A stretch of 27,742 nt of DNA, taken from assembly GCA_024516155.1 (NCBI GenBank), contig JAJJXM010000159.1, positions 1 to 27,742 on the forward strand, written 5' to 3'. Positions 7,388-17,144 of the stretch are shown here, in pieces; within the stretch, counting starts at the first letter, position 1, and every line of letters begins with the position of its first letter. A program made the position numbers and the translations under genes. The notes below the pieces were generated by a model, which saw nothing but the letters and a program-made list of their open reading frames with translations, did no database searches and was not told where the DNA came from. This DNA is from Pyronema omphalodes (lineage: Eukaryota; Ascomycota; Pezizomycetes; Pezizales; Pyronemataceae).

Positions 7388-9012
7388 ACGCCAACTCCTC
7401 GCTCGAAGAGATGGTGGACGGAGGAACTACGCACGACACGCCAGAACATGCAGAGCGCAAGAAAGAGGTGGAAATCAACTCGCCTCCCAGTCCATCATGC
7501 AGAGTACAAAAGCCTCCGCAACACTCAGTACCGCAGAGTACGTCATGCAAAGGACTCGTTATGGAAAGAATACTTGGCCGCCGCAGAAGGCCCCGATGTT
7601 TGGGCCGCCTTCAGATACACAAACCCCCGACACGCCGAACTGACCCCCCCAATTAAGACCCAGGTAGGTGGGGTGGATAAGGTACACGTTGATTTTGAAA
7701 GCAAAGTAAACGCCTTTCAGGCGCTTTTCCCACCCCCCCCCCCCCCGCTGCCCCCCCGACTCGAATCCCCCCCACGCACCCCATTATCCCCTGGCACACC
7801 TTCACCCCCGAAGAAATACGCCACGCTATTTACTCCTCCTCCCCCAAGAAAGCCCCCGGTCCCGACATGATAACGTGCGCATGCCTAAGGAGAGCCTACG
7901 ATGCAATCCCCAAGGTGTTCGATGCGCTGTATGCAAGGTTAGGTGACAAAGGATACCACCCAAGATGCTGGCGGGAAGCAACGACAGTGGTTATCCCGAA
8001 ACCGAATAAACCTGACTATAGCGCAGTTAAGGCCTATCGACCCATGGCATTGCTGAACTGCATGGGCAAAATCCTAGAAAAACTTATCGCGACCCGGCTC
8101 GGCCTTATGGCGGAGTCACACAACAAATTATATTTAGACCAGATAGGCGGGCGCCCTCAACGCTCGGCTATCGGCGCTGCAATGGCCCTAACACACGAGG
8201 TCGAAGCGAATGCGGGGCGCCGCATGGTAACCTCCGCGCTATTTTTAGATGTGCGAGGGGCCTTTGACAATGTCTCCTCCGCGCGCCTCCTCACGACAAT
8301 GCGCACACTGGGCTGCCCAACTGCAGTTATCTCCTGGTGTTCGACTTTCCTAAGTGAAAGGACAACAGCCCTATCATTCGACGGACGAACAGATATACAA
8401 CGACCTATTAGGACGGGAAGCCCCAAGGTGCCCCGGCGTCGCCCATTCTATTCCTCATCTACCTACGCCCTCTATTCGACAAACTACAAACGACTCACCC
8501 CACGTTATGGACCCCGAGCTACATGGACGAGGTAGCTCTCGTCGCACACGGACGTACCAGAGAAGAGAATGCCCGCGAACTGGAAGCCGCGGCTCGCACC
8601 GCCTTCGACTGGGCCCAAGCAAATGCCGTAGCATTTGATGATTCGAAATCGGAGCTGCTGCACTTTCATCGCTCCCGCACTGACACACTCACCGACGCCA
8701 TAAACGTACGCTTGCCAAATGGAACCATCATTGTCCCAGGGACGAAAGGAGGACGGACAGACGTAGTTCGGTGGATTGGAATATATTTTGACAGAAAACT
8801 CTCCTTGTCATATCATGTGAAAACAAGACTGACGGCCGCCACTAGGTCCCTCAACGCCCTCCGCAGCCTCGTACGTCACGAAACAGGTTTGTCCCCGTCT
8901 GCGACGAGAACACTTTACATAGCGTGTGTGATATCTAGGTCCGACTTTGGTTCTGAGATCTGGTGGACGGGGCAAAAAGCCTCGCCAACTTAATACAAAC
9001 ACAACAAAACTC
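7388..9012 (+). pseudogene. LINE B ORF2, part 2: linker and reverse transcriptase
   Basis: The gene resumes with TPTPRSKRWWTEELRTTRQNM and RVRHAKDSLWKEYLAAAEGPDVW, then a poly-proline stretch on C runs (about 7731-7775) where the frame changes. The RT domain follows: KAPGPDMIT, TTVVIPKPNKPD, YRPMALLNCMGKILEKL, QIGGRPQRSA, ALFLDVRGAFDNV. Near 8425 one base is missing in the (PQG)(A/S)P motif, shifting the frame again. The catalytic motif is YMDE (8520-8531), where LINE D has YMDD, so the second Asp is lost. VVRWIGIYFD and ETGLSPSATRTLY follow. Another one-base shift near 8980 precedes ..LIQTQQNS, where LINE D interrupts. Confidence 0.85.
8995..9012 (+). repeat. TSD of LINE D, left copy
   Basis: ACAAACACAACAAAACTC matches 19726-19743. 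Because the LINE tail is (AAAC)n, the first few bases are ambiguous and the true duplication is 14-18 bp. Removing LINE D and one copy joins LIQTQQNS to ALRRILNAF in frame, as in LINE D ORF2 itself. Confidence 0.9.
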
Positions 9013-9447
9013 ACACCACACAGCAACCGCTGACCCCCCCCTGCATTTGCGACAACAACAACAATTTCCCCGATTTTCGAATCGGTAATCGATTTCTTAC
9101 CTCGGAATTACCCCGAATCTCGATTTTCGGAACCCAGCTACCGTTTACCGTTGAGATTCAGCGGAAAAAACGCGATTCTGGGACCTCCGGGCCGGATTCC
9201 GGGCACTTTCATCAACGCCGCTCCACCACCCGCCCTCCAATCATCAAACCGACCTTATTTTCGGGTTCGGCATACCGAAATCCCCCCCCCCCCCAAATCC
9301 CCCCCCCCACCAGCAGCACTGGTCGTGGTGATACCCCAAATTTCCCCCCTTCCGGACCCCTTTCCTCGCGAGAAATTTTCGTGCTCGCTTAGCAAGAGCC
9401 TCCTCACGTGACTCTTCGCCATCGCTTACTGTACCACCGGTTAAGCG
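9013..9447 (+). promoter_or_regulatory. LINE D 5' UTR with C-tract box
   Basis: It starts exactly after the TSD with ACACCACACAGCAACCGCTG, then ACCCCCCCC and TGCATTTGCGACAACAACAA. This fixes the true 5' terminus of the family. The rest is 400 bp with repeated CGATTTTCG-type words and two C runs near 9282-9310. No other gene is seen here. Confidence 0.65.
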
Positions 9448-11140
9448 ATGGACGCTAACGCACCCATCCCTGCCACGCCCTCGCGTATGCAGGTACCCGA
9501 GAATATTTTTAGCCCCGACGAGCTTTCCCGAATCAACGCCCCGCACGCTGGCTCCTCCGCCATCGCGACCTCTAAGAAATCAACGACCGTCACCGGAAAA
9601 GTCACCAAACGCTCCACCAAAAAATTCGAATCTAGAATTAACCTCGACCTCCTCCGCAAAAATGCCACCCGACCGAAAACAAACACCCCCGTGCACCTTG
9701 ATGGAACCCCCGTCGAAACAATGCCGACCGCTATGGACACCGACAACTACCCCGACACCGACTCCGACTCCGACTCTGACCTGGACCTCAACGACAGCCA
9801 GCACGCAATAACTACATCCGACGTCAACCTCGCGACCTTATCCGAATTGATCAAGACGAACATCATGGATCTCCTCCGCCCAATGAATCAACACCTCGAA
9901 ACTGTGACCAAACGCATCGACAAACTACACCGAACCAACCCCCAGCCCCGAACCGACCACCTCGCCGACAACCCCCCGACCGCCCCCGACACCGCACCCG
10001 CCACCAAGCCCATCTCCAACGACGTACACCATTGGATGGCGAGATGCCACATACGCGAAGAAATCTTGCGCAGCAACAACATCGCCATCCCCCTCGACGC
10101 ACCCCGGACTGCAACCCGCCCCTCCAACGCACCCTCGGCGCCGTGGGCGGACCCCTCCAAGACCAAAACTCTCCTCAAAGCCAACCCCCCCACCAACCCC
10201 ACACCCGCCACTACTCGCCCCGTCGTCAAACGGCAGCCCCGAACCCGCCCCCAGGAAATCATCCGGCCCTGCCCCAACCCCAGTGTCCTCCCGGTCCACA
10301 CGAGAGTAGAAGTGGGCTTCGCAGTGAACAAAGCACTGCTGGAGGCCAAAGCCCCCTCCCACATGGGAGTCACTACGGTCCGCAAAAACCAAGCGGGAAA
10401 TATCATCTTGACACTGAACCCTGCTACCACCACCGAAGAGCTAACCGCACACTTAGAAACAATTCAACGCGCTGCCCAAACGGTACACCCCTCTCTCGAC
10501 AACCCTCGCATCAACGAAAGATGGTATTAACTCGCCGTCCACGGCATCCCACACGGACATCTACCCCGACACTGAGGAAGGAATGCGCCTCCTCCGAGAA
10601 GAAATCGAACGGAGCAACAACCCGGTCACCCTGGCCCAGAATCCGCGGTACATGACGACGGCAGAAAAACGTGCTGGCAAGAGAGCCTCCAGTGTAGTAA
10701 TTGCGGAGCGCACGCCCGGCGAGTTGGCCCTCCTCAAACGCCGTAAGGTGCTGGTCCTCTTCGAAGCACGAAGGGTCACCGAATACTTCACCGCGAGGAA
10801 AACCGATCAATGTCAACGGTGCCAAATCTACGGCCACCACCACGCAACCGGCACTGGACCCCCCGGACCGATCTGCGCCCTCTGTGGAAAAGAACACCCC
10901 ACGGAGAACCACAACTGCACCGAATGCCCGACGAGAAACGGTAAGTCGTGCTCACACACTAAGTACGAATGCAGAAACTGCGTCGAGGCTGGCATCCCCG
11001 AACATGACCATCCCGCCTTTCACAAACAATGCCCGACTCGCCTCCGCATCCACAAGGAAGCCAGAGAGGCAACCCAACCCGCCGCCTCTACCTCACCCAA
11101 CCCTACAGACAAAGACACCGACATGATCCAACATGTCTAA
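9448..11140 (+). pseudogene. LINE D ORF1 (Gag-like, CCHC knuckles), one stop and one frameshift
   Basis: ATG 9448 opens a frame of 360 codons with an acidic DTDSDSDSDLDLND stretch (about residues 105-120). A conserved region EIIRPCPNPSVLPVHTRVEVGFAVNKALLEAKAP follows, ending at RINERWY. TAA at 10528-10530 replaces the Lys found in LINE B (RINEKWYKLADHGVP). About 20 bases later an extra base shifts the frame. From about 10555 the protein continues (YPDTEEGMRLLREEIER, EKRAGKRASSVVIAE) to three Cys/His clusters. In the first, CQRCQIYGHHHATG, the last Cys is Gly. The stop TAA (11138-11140) overlaps the ORF2 start. Undamaged length would be about 564 aa. Confidence 0.85.
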
Positions 11141-13122
11141 TTACAACCCATTGGCAACGACAATCCGAATAATTTCCCATAACATGAACCGCCAACGCCC
11201 AGCCCTCGACTCCCTCCTAAACAGCGCCTGCACAACAGCAGACATCATCCTGCTACAGGAAATCAACATCACCGACCCCGCCTTCGCCACCACCCACCCC
11301 GCCTTCACGTTGGTCCTGCCCCCCCGCGGTGACAGAGCCTCCAACAGGACGGCGGCGTATATCAACCGCACAAACCCTTACCTGAAAGTATCACAACGCA
11401 CAGACATATGTACAGACCCGGACCTCCAGGTCCTCGAGGTAGGTACAGATCTCATCCCCGCGTTTTTCCTTTTAAATATTTATAATGAACGTGACCCCGA
11501 AACCCAAACCTACACAATTCCCCGCTCCCTATCACCCCTTTCCCTCCCACGCAGATGCGTTATAACAGGTGACCTCAACGCTGACCACGCTCTATGGAAC
11601 TCCGCAACACGCACACCCAAACGTGCCAGTGAACTGGTACACCTTATAGAACAGGAAAACTGGAGATTGGTTTCCGTCCCAGACGCCCCGACACACTACT
11701 ACCAACGGGGGACTAGATCCTCCGTTATCGACTTGACCCTGGCCTCGCCAGCCATGATGGAAGAGGTAGGGAACTGGGCCATAGACGATGAACTAGCCAC
11801 CGGGTCGGACCACGAAGTAATTCGCTTCGACATCCAAACTGTGCACCCAGACATAGAACCTACCCCCCCACCGGAACGTCTCAACTGGCGGAAAACAGAC
11901 TGGGCCTTGTTCTCCACGACCCTCCAAGCATCCATCTCCGCATCGACAACACAGTGGAGTCAATACGCCTCCAACCCCACACCCGAAAACCTCGACGCCT
12001 GGGCACGCCACGCGAGAGAACATATCCTCGATGCAGCCCGCGCCTACACCCCCGTACTACAAGTCACCCCCCGATCGAAACGTTGGTGGATGGTGGAAGT
12101 CACCACCGCCAGAAAGGATATGACCCGCGCGAAAAGAAGGTGGAAATCAACAGGCTCAGACACTAACCACACCATTTACCGCCGCCTACGAAACATGTAT
12201 CACCGTCAGATAAGACATGCCAAGGATGCGATGTGGAAAGAATATCTAGCTCAGGCAGAAGGACCAGACGTCTGGAGGGCCTTCAAATACACAAACCGCG
12301 CCGTGCCCAACGCACTCCGAATATTCGCGCCACAATCAACGGAAGGGAGGAACTCTGCAGTTCGTTCGACAGGAAAGTAGAGGCATTTCAGATGTTATTC
12401 CCCCCACCACCTCCCCCACCCCCCCCCATCCACCCTCCCCTGTCGCAGAGAGATAGCGTGGACGACCTTCTCGCCGTTGGAGGTCAAACAAGCCATCTTT
12501 ACCTCTTCCCCCTTTAAAGCCCCAGGACCCGATGGAATAACCTTTGGTTGTCTCCGCCAAGTGTATCTCGCCGTCCCCACATACCTAACCAATCTATACT
12601 CGACGCTGGGCACTGTAGGGTACCATCCCCGCGGATGGAGACAGGCCACGACGGTAATTATACCAAAACCTAACAAACCCGACTACGCAAATCCAAAGGC
12701 ATACCGCCCAATCGCCCTGCTGAACTGCCTTGGAAAAACGTTAGAAAAATTAATGGCGACTCGGCTCGGACAACTCGCGGAGACCCGGGAACTGTTACAC
12801 CGAGACCAAATAGGAGGCCGCCCGCAGCGATCCGCCATCGACGCCGCAATGGCACTCGTCCACGACATCGAAATGGGGAAGCAACAGAAACTTATCACCA
12901 CAGCACTTTTCCTAGACGTACGCGGAGCTTTCGACAATGTCTCCGCCGACCGCCTTCAGCAGACACTACACCAGCTAGGCTGCCCCCGACAAATCAGAAC
13001 TTGGTGCGAAACCTTCCTCGCCGAAAGGACGACCGCTCTATCCTTCGACGGACAAACAGATCGCCAACGCCCAATTAAAACGGGAAACCCCCAGGGTTCC
13101 CCAGCATCACCGATCCTGTTCC
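11133..13122 (+). pseudogene. LINE D ORF2, part 1: endonuclease and N-terminal RT
   Basis: ATG 11133 overlaps the ORF1 end (ATGTCTAA). The EN domain is intact: IISHNMNR, QEIN, YNERDP, GDLNADHALWN, SVIDLTLASPA, SDHEVI. The linker has RSKRWWMVEVTTARKDMTRAKRRW and KDAMWKEYLAQAEGPDVW. The frame breaks near 12295-12330, and again at the C runs 12400-12427 that encode poly-proline. From about 12450 the RT frame is open: KAPGPDGITFGCL, TTVIIPKPNKPDYANPKAYRPIALLNCLGKTLEKL, QIGGRPQRSA, ALFLDVRGAFDNV, GNPQGSPASPILF. C2 interrupts inside codons for PILF; the frame resumes at 17145. Confidence 0.85.
13112..13122 (+). repeat. TSD of element C2, left copy
   Basis: GATCCTGTTCC occurs here and at 17134-17144 (a preceding C may add one base). 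Deleting one copy plus 13123-17133 restores RT sequence PASPILFLLYLRPLFD, matching LINE B PASPILFLIYLRPLFD. Confidence 0.95.
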
Positions 13123-13330
13123 CCCGGGCAGACACCACACGGCAACGGCGACCCCCCCCCCCTGCATTCTCAACAACGAGCACCGAAACCCCCGGTTTTC
13201 TCATCGGATTCGGATTCGCAGCACTCTGTTACGTTATTCTCTGAGTTTTCAGGGAATTCTACGTTGTTTTTGTTGACTTTTGTCGCAACATCAGAGTTTT
13301 CACGAGTTTTGGCTTACCCCACCTCACGAA
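13123..13330 (+). promoter_or_regulatory. C2 5' UTR with C-tract box
   Basis: It starts CCCGGGCAG, then the shared box ACACCACACGGCAACGGCGA, a C run and TGCATTCTCAACAACGA. The remainder is almost identical to the C1 5' UTR. The extra leading bases differ from those of C1 and C3, so start sites or 5' additions vary among copies. Confidence 0.6.
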
Positions 13331-14462
13331 ATGTCGCCAAAACAACGACAGAACAACGCCCAACGGTCGAAACGGTCCGGAAACGCGTACAATGTTCTAG
13401 CCGACCTTCCTCATGATGGATCTAATCCTACTTTCGATGGAAGAGATGGAAAAGTCGATGAAGTTGATGGAAACTTCGCTGGAAAACCCTTCCAGAGCGT
13501 GGTCTTGGCAGGATCACCAGTTCCTTCGTCTTCAACACACCAGCAACAAGCGACAACTGACCAAAGCCGGTTCAGTACATACCGTCGCAAAATTGTATCT
13601 GCCATTAATCAGGCAGCCCTGGTTGATGACAATTATGCCTCCCTTGACCAACTGTTTTATGACAGCTACCCCGAAGTCACTGGAGCCAGCTTCCTGGGGA
13701 TACAACAGATCCATCAGGACACACAGCGACGCTTCAATACCCTCGATGAATCCATACACAACAACAGCGATGCGATACACAGCAGATTCGACGTCATGAT
13801 GACCAAATTCAACGATCTGCTCGGCGAAAACACGAAGCTGCGCGCGGCATACGACTCTACACAGGCAGAAACAGCAGCTCTCAAGGCTGCTGTGGACGCC
13901 CTGACCAAGAAAATCGACGAACAGCAACAAGTCATTTCGGCGCCCCCCTCACCGAACCTCACGGCCTCTTCCTCAGCGATGGCAGAGATGACTATGCAAC
14001 TGTCCGTAGTCCAACATGACATTCAGGATGTCCTGGACGCTGTTCGCAACCCTCCTGGCAAGAGAAAGCGAAGGGGAAGCGACCAGAACACCGAACCCAC
14101 CTCACCGACAAACAGAAGACCGGTGAACCACAAACCGAGAGCGGCATCACCGGTGCGAAGCCTGATGCACTCGAAACATGCGACTACCGCCGCCCAGGAC
14201 AAGCTTGATGCCCTCAAGCCTATGTCCCCCCTACCTCTCCTCGCGATCACGTCGACCGAAGCGACACCGGAACCTCACCCTAACAGTTCATCTGTTCAGG
14301 ACACACCTCTACCCGACGCCCCAAGCACTGCCCCTGCTGAGACGAACGGATGGAAGACTGTGGAGGCGAAGGCTACACAGAGGAAGAAGCAGAAAGCGAA
14401 GGAGACGACACCTATGGCAGCGACACCCAGCAAGACCCCTACAACAAAGAATGGTGGCCGGG
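13331..14462 (+). CDS. C2 ORF, part 1 (interrupted by C3)
   Basis: ATG 13331 gives the same N-terminus as C1 (MSPKQRQNNAQRSKRSGNAY). The segment after SPVPSS (about 13550-13825) differs strongly from C1 but resembles C3: QSRFSTYRRKIVSAINQAALVDDNYASLDQLF. The coiled coil (GENTKLRAAYDSTQAETAALKAAVDALTKKIDEQQQ) and basic GKRKRRG are present. The reading stops being native at KNGGR, where C3 is inserted, and resumes at 16475. No lesion other than the insertion is seen. Confidence 0.85.
14450..14462 (+). repeat. TSD of element C3, left copy
   Basis: AATGGTGGCCGGG occurs here and at 16462-16474. C1 has one copy at the same place in its ORF (..KNGGRGKN..), which confirms the pre-insertion sequence. 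Confidence 0.95.
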
Positions 14463-14791
14463 TTTATTTATTTATTTATTTATTAACTCATACACGCATC
14501 CAACCGTAAGGTTATGGCGGAATCTACAGTAAATACAAAATTAAGAAACCCGGGTGTCAGGCCAGGCTCTCACTGGGTATGCCCCAGAGCTTGTCGTTAG
14601 GGTGTGGGGTTGTAGACCCCCAAGTCTCGCTGTGCTTTTGTTCGTCAAGCGTCGTCTGTTCCAGGAGCCCTGTACGCTCGGAGGCCACCTCGCCGGGTCG
14701 TTCCCCCATTTCCTCCACCCTTCCCCTCCCTTTTTTAACCATTTTTCCGCCTTTATTTCCTCCACAAAGCAAAAACAAAACCAAAGCAAAG
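14463..14791 (-). other. C3 3' UTR, hairpin and (AAAT)n tail
   Basis: It is the reverse-strand equivalent of 7046-7374 in C1 and nearly identical to it. The hairpin AACC/GGTT lies at 14502-14513. The ORFs seen on the plus strand through here are mirror images of the ones in C1. Confidence 0.75.
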
Positions 14792-16246
14792 TTAAACAGC
14801 CGCCGGGCCACCTGCGCCCCCTCTCTCCTCTCCTCTCTCAACTCCTCCGCTGGTGTCTCCTGACTCTTTGCCCTTTGGGACACCCGGGCCAGCCCTGCCC
14901 CTCTTCTCCTCCCCTCTCTCCCCTTCTCCTTCCTTCTTCCTCAGCCTCCTCGCTGCTCCCCCTCGCCTCTCTCCCCTTCTTGTCGGTGGTGTTGTCAGTC
15001 CAAGATTGCCATTCCCAAGCACAATCTGGACGTTGATGCCTCCGCTCTTGACGACTTCTGCCCAAGTCTTCTTTGCAGAGGAGGTTGTCGTTCTGGGTTG
15101 GTGGGTATTCTTTCCCCGTCCACCATTCTTTGTTGTAGGGGTCTTGCTGGATGGCGCTGCCGTAGGTGTCGTGTCCTTCGCTTTCTGCTTCTTCCTCTGT
15201 GTAGCCTTCGCCTCCACAGTCTTCCATCCGTTCGTCTCAGCAGGGGCAGTGCGTGGGGCGTCGGGTAGAGGTGTGTCCTGAGCAGATGAACTGTCAGGGT
15301 GAGGTTCCGGTGTCGCATCGGTTGACGTGATCGCGAGGACAGGTAGGGGGGACATAGGCTTGAGGGCATCGAGCTTGTCCTGGGCGGCGGTAGTCGCATG
15401 TTTCGAGTGCATCAGGCTTCGCACCGGTGATGCAGCTCTCGCTTTGTGGTTGACCGGTGCTCTGGTCGTTGGTGAGGTGGGTTCGGTGTTCTGGTCGCTT
15501 CCCCTTCGCTTTCTCTTGCCAGGAGGGTTGCGAACCGCGTCCAGGACATCCTGGATGTCATGGTGGACGACGGACAGTTGCATAGTCATCTCTTCCATCG
15601 CTGAGGAAGAGGCCGTGAGGTTCGGTGAGGGGGGCGCCGAAATGACTTGTTGCTGTTCGTCGATTTTCTTCGTTAGGGCGTCCACGGCAGCCTTGAGAGC
15701 TGCTGTTTCTGCCTGTGTAGAGTCGTATGCTTTGCGCAGCGTCGCGTTTTCGAAGAGCAGATCGTTGAATTTGGTCATCATGACGTCGAATCTGTGGCGC
15801 ATCTCATCGCTGTTGTTGCGTATGGTGTCATCGAGGGTATTGAAGCGTCGCTGTGTGTCCCGGTGGATCTGTTGTATCCCCAGGAAGCTGGCTCCAGTGA
15901 GTTCGGCTTGGTTGTCATGAAACAGTTGATCTAGGGTGGCACAGTTGTCGTCAACTGCGATTGCTCAATTAATTGCAGATACACACGCGCGGCGGTAGTC
16001 GCTGAACCGGCTTTGTTCAGTTGTCGCCTGTTGCTGCTTTGTTGAAGCCGAGGGAACTGGTGATCCTGCCAAGACCACGCTCTGGAAGGGCTTTCCAGCG
16101 AAGTTTCCATCAACTTCATCCACTATTCCATCTCTTCCATCAAAAGTGGGATTGGCTCCATCATGAGGAGGGTCGGCTAGAACATTGTACGCGTTTTCGG
16201 ACCGTTTCGATCGTCGGGCGTTGTTCTGTCGTTGTTTTGGCGACAT
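14792..16246 (-). pseudogene. C3 ORF, one in-frame stop
   Basis: ATG at 16246-16244 opens the same MSPKQRQNNA.. protein. The frame runs 485 codons to the stop at 14792-14794, broken only by TGA at 15967-15965 (VSAIN-stop-AIAVDDN, where C2 has VSAINQAALVDDN). The rest contains the coiled coil (RFDVMMTKFNDLLFENATLRKAYDSTQAETAALKAAVDALTKK), GKRKRRG, KKTWAEVVKSGGINVQIVLG and the Gly/Glu/Arg-rich tail. A single stop in an otherwise well kept ORF suggests a recent lesion, although three bases differ around that codon. Confidence 0.85.
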
Positions 16247-16461
16247 TTCGTGAGTTGGGGTAAGCCAAAACTCGTGAAAACTCTGATTTTGCGACAAAAG
16301 TCAACAAAAACAACGTAGAATTCCCTGAAAATTCAGAGAATAACGTAACAGAGTGCTGCGAATCCGAATCCGATGAGAAAACCGGGGGTTTCGGTGCTCG
16401 TTGTTGAGAATGCAGGGGGGGGGGGTCGCCGTTGCCGTGTGATGCGCGTCGCAGGTTTCAC

Positions 16462-16474
16462 AATGGTGGCCGGG
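16462..16474 (+). repeat. TSD of element C3, right copy
   Basis: This is the second copy of AATGGTGGCCGGG. It borders the 5' end of C3, and the C2 ORF resumes immediately (GKNTHQP). Confidence 0.95.
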
Positions 16475-16797
16475 GAAAGAATACCCACCAACCCACAACG
16501 ACAACCTCCTCTGCAAAGAAGACTTGGGCAGAAGTCGTCAAGAGCGGAGGCATCAACGTCCAGATTGTGCTTGGGAATGGCAATCTTGGACTGACAACAC
16601 CACCGACAAGAAGGGGAGAGAGGCGAGGGGGAGCAGCGAGAAGGCTGAGGAAGAAGGAAGGAGAAGGGGAGAGAGGGGAGGAGAAGCGGGGCAGGGCAGG
16701 CCCGGGTGTCTCAAAGGGCAAAGAGTCAGGAGACACCGGCGGAGGAGGTGAGAGAGGGGAGGAGAGCGGGGGCACGGGTGGCCCGGAGGCTGTTTAA
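16475..16797 (+). CDS. C2 ORF, part 2
   Basis: It continues GKNTHQPTTTTSSAKKTWAEVVKSGGINVQ.. to the Gly/Glu/Arg-rich tail and TAA at 16795-16797. It is in frame with 13331-14462 once C3 and one TSD copy are removed; the restored ORF would be about 484 codons, like C3. It has no start of its own and is not expected to be made as a separate protein. Confidence 0.85.
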
Positions 16798-17133
16798 CTT
16801 TGCTTTGGTTTCGTTTTTGCTTTGTGGAGGAAATAAAGGAGGACAAATGGTTCAAAATGGGAGGGGAAGGGAGGAGGAAAGGGAGGAGCCCGGCGAGGCG
16901 GCCTCTGTGCAAGCAGGGCACTTGGAACATCAGATGCGCTTGGACAAGAAACCCCCGTAGTAACAGTGGGGACAGACCCCACAACCACAACGATCAAGAG
17001 GAGGAGACTGGTAGAGGTGGAGACTGGGTTTTTGCTTTTACATTTCTTTCTTCTTCTCTTTTGTATTTATCTGTCCCTTGTCATAACCTTCGGGTTGCAA
17101 ACAAGTAATGAGAGAACAAACAAACAAACAAAC
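16798..17133 (+). other. C2 3' UTR of LINE A type, hairpin and (AAAC)n tail
   Basis: The first 40-60 bp (CTTTGTGGAGGAAATAAAGG) follow C1. From about 16862 onward the sequence follows LINE A 1233-1505 with only one or two differences that I can find. The hairpin AACC-TTCG-GGTT is at 17085-17096, with four or more AAAC units at the end. The switch point is about 16836-16862. Confidence 0.8.
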
Positions 17134-17144
17134 GATCCTGTTCC
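17134..17144 (+). repeat. TSD of element C2, right copy
   Basis: This is the second copy of GATCCTGTTCC. It follows the (AAAC)n tail and precedes resumed LINE D RT codons (LLYLRPLFD). Confidence 0.95.

Larger units (their letters stand above)
14463..16461 (-). mobile_element. Element C3: non-autonomous LINE-like element, 1999 bp, minus strand
   Basis: It is a full-length copy inserted head-to-tail reversed in the C2 ORF with a 13-bp TSD. In element sense it runs from 16461 to 14463: 5' UTR with C-tract box (G run on the plus strand at 16415-16425), ORF, 3' UTR, hairpin and (AAAT)n tail (plus-strand TTTA repeats at 14463-14482). Its 3' end matches C1, while its variable ORF segment matches C2. 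It is the youngest insertion visible. Confidence 0.95.
13123..17133 (+). mobile_element. Element C2: non-autonomous LINE-like element, 1999 bp without C3
   Basis: It is inserted in LINE D RT with an 11-bp TSD. Its body from 5' box to the start of the 3' UTR matches C1 closely. Its last 270 bp or so instead matches LINE A and ends in (AAAC)n. It is split by C3 at 14463-16474. Removing C3 and one TSD copy leaves 1999 bp and an unbroken ORF, so C2 was intact when C3 arrived. Confidence 0.9.

Noticed and set aside
14554..15281. Plus-strand ORFs across C3
   Set aside because: They are antisense frames of the C3 ORF and 3' UTR, with mirror images in C1 on the minus strand.
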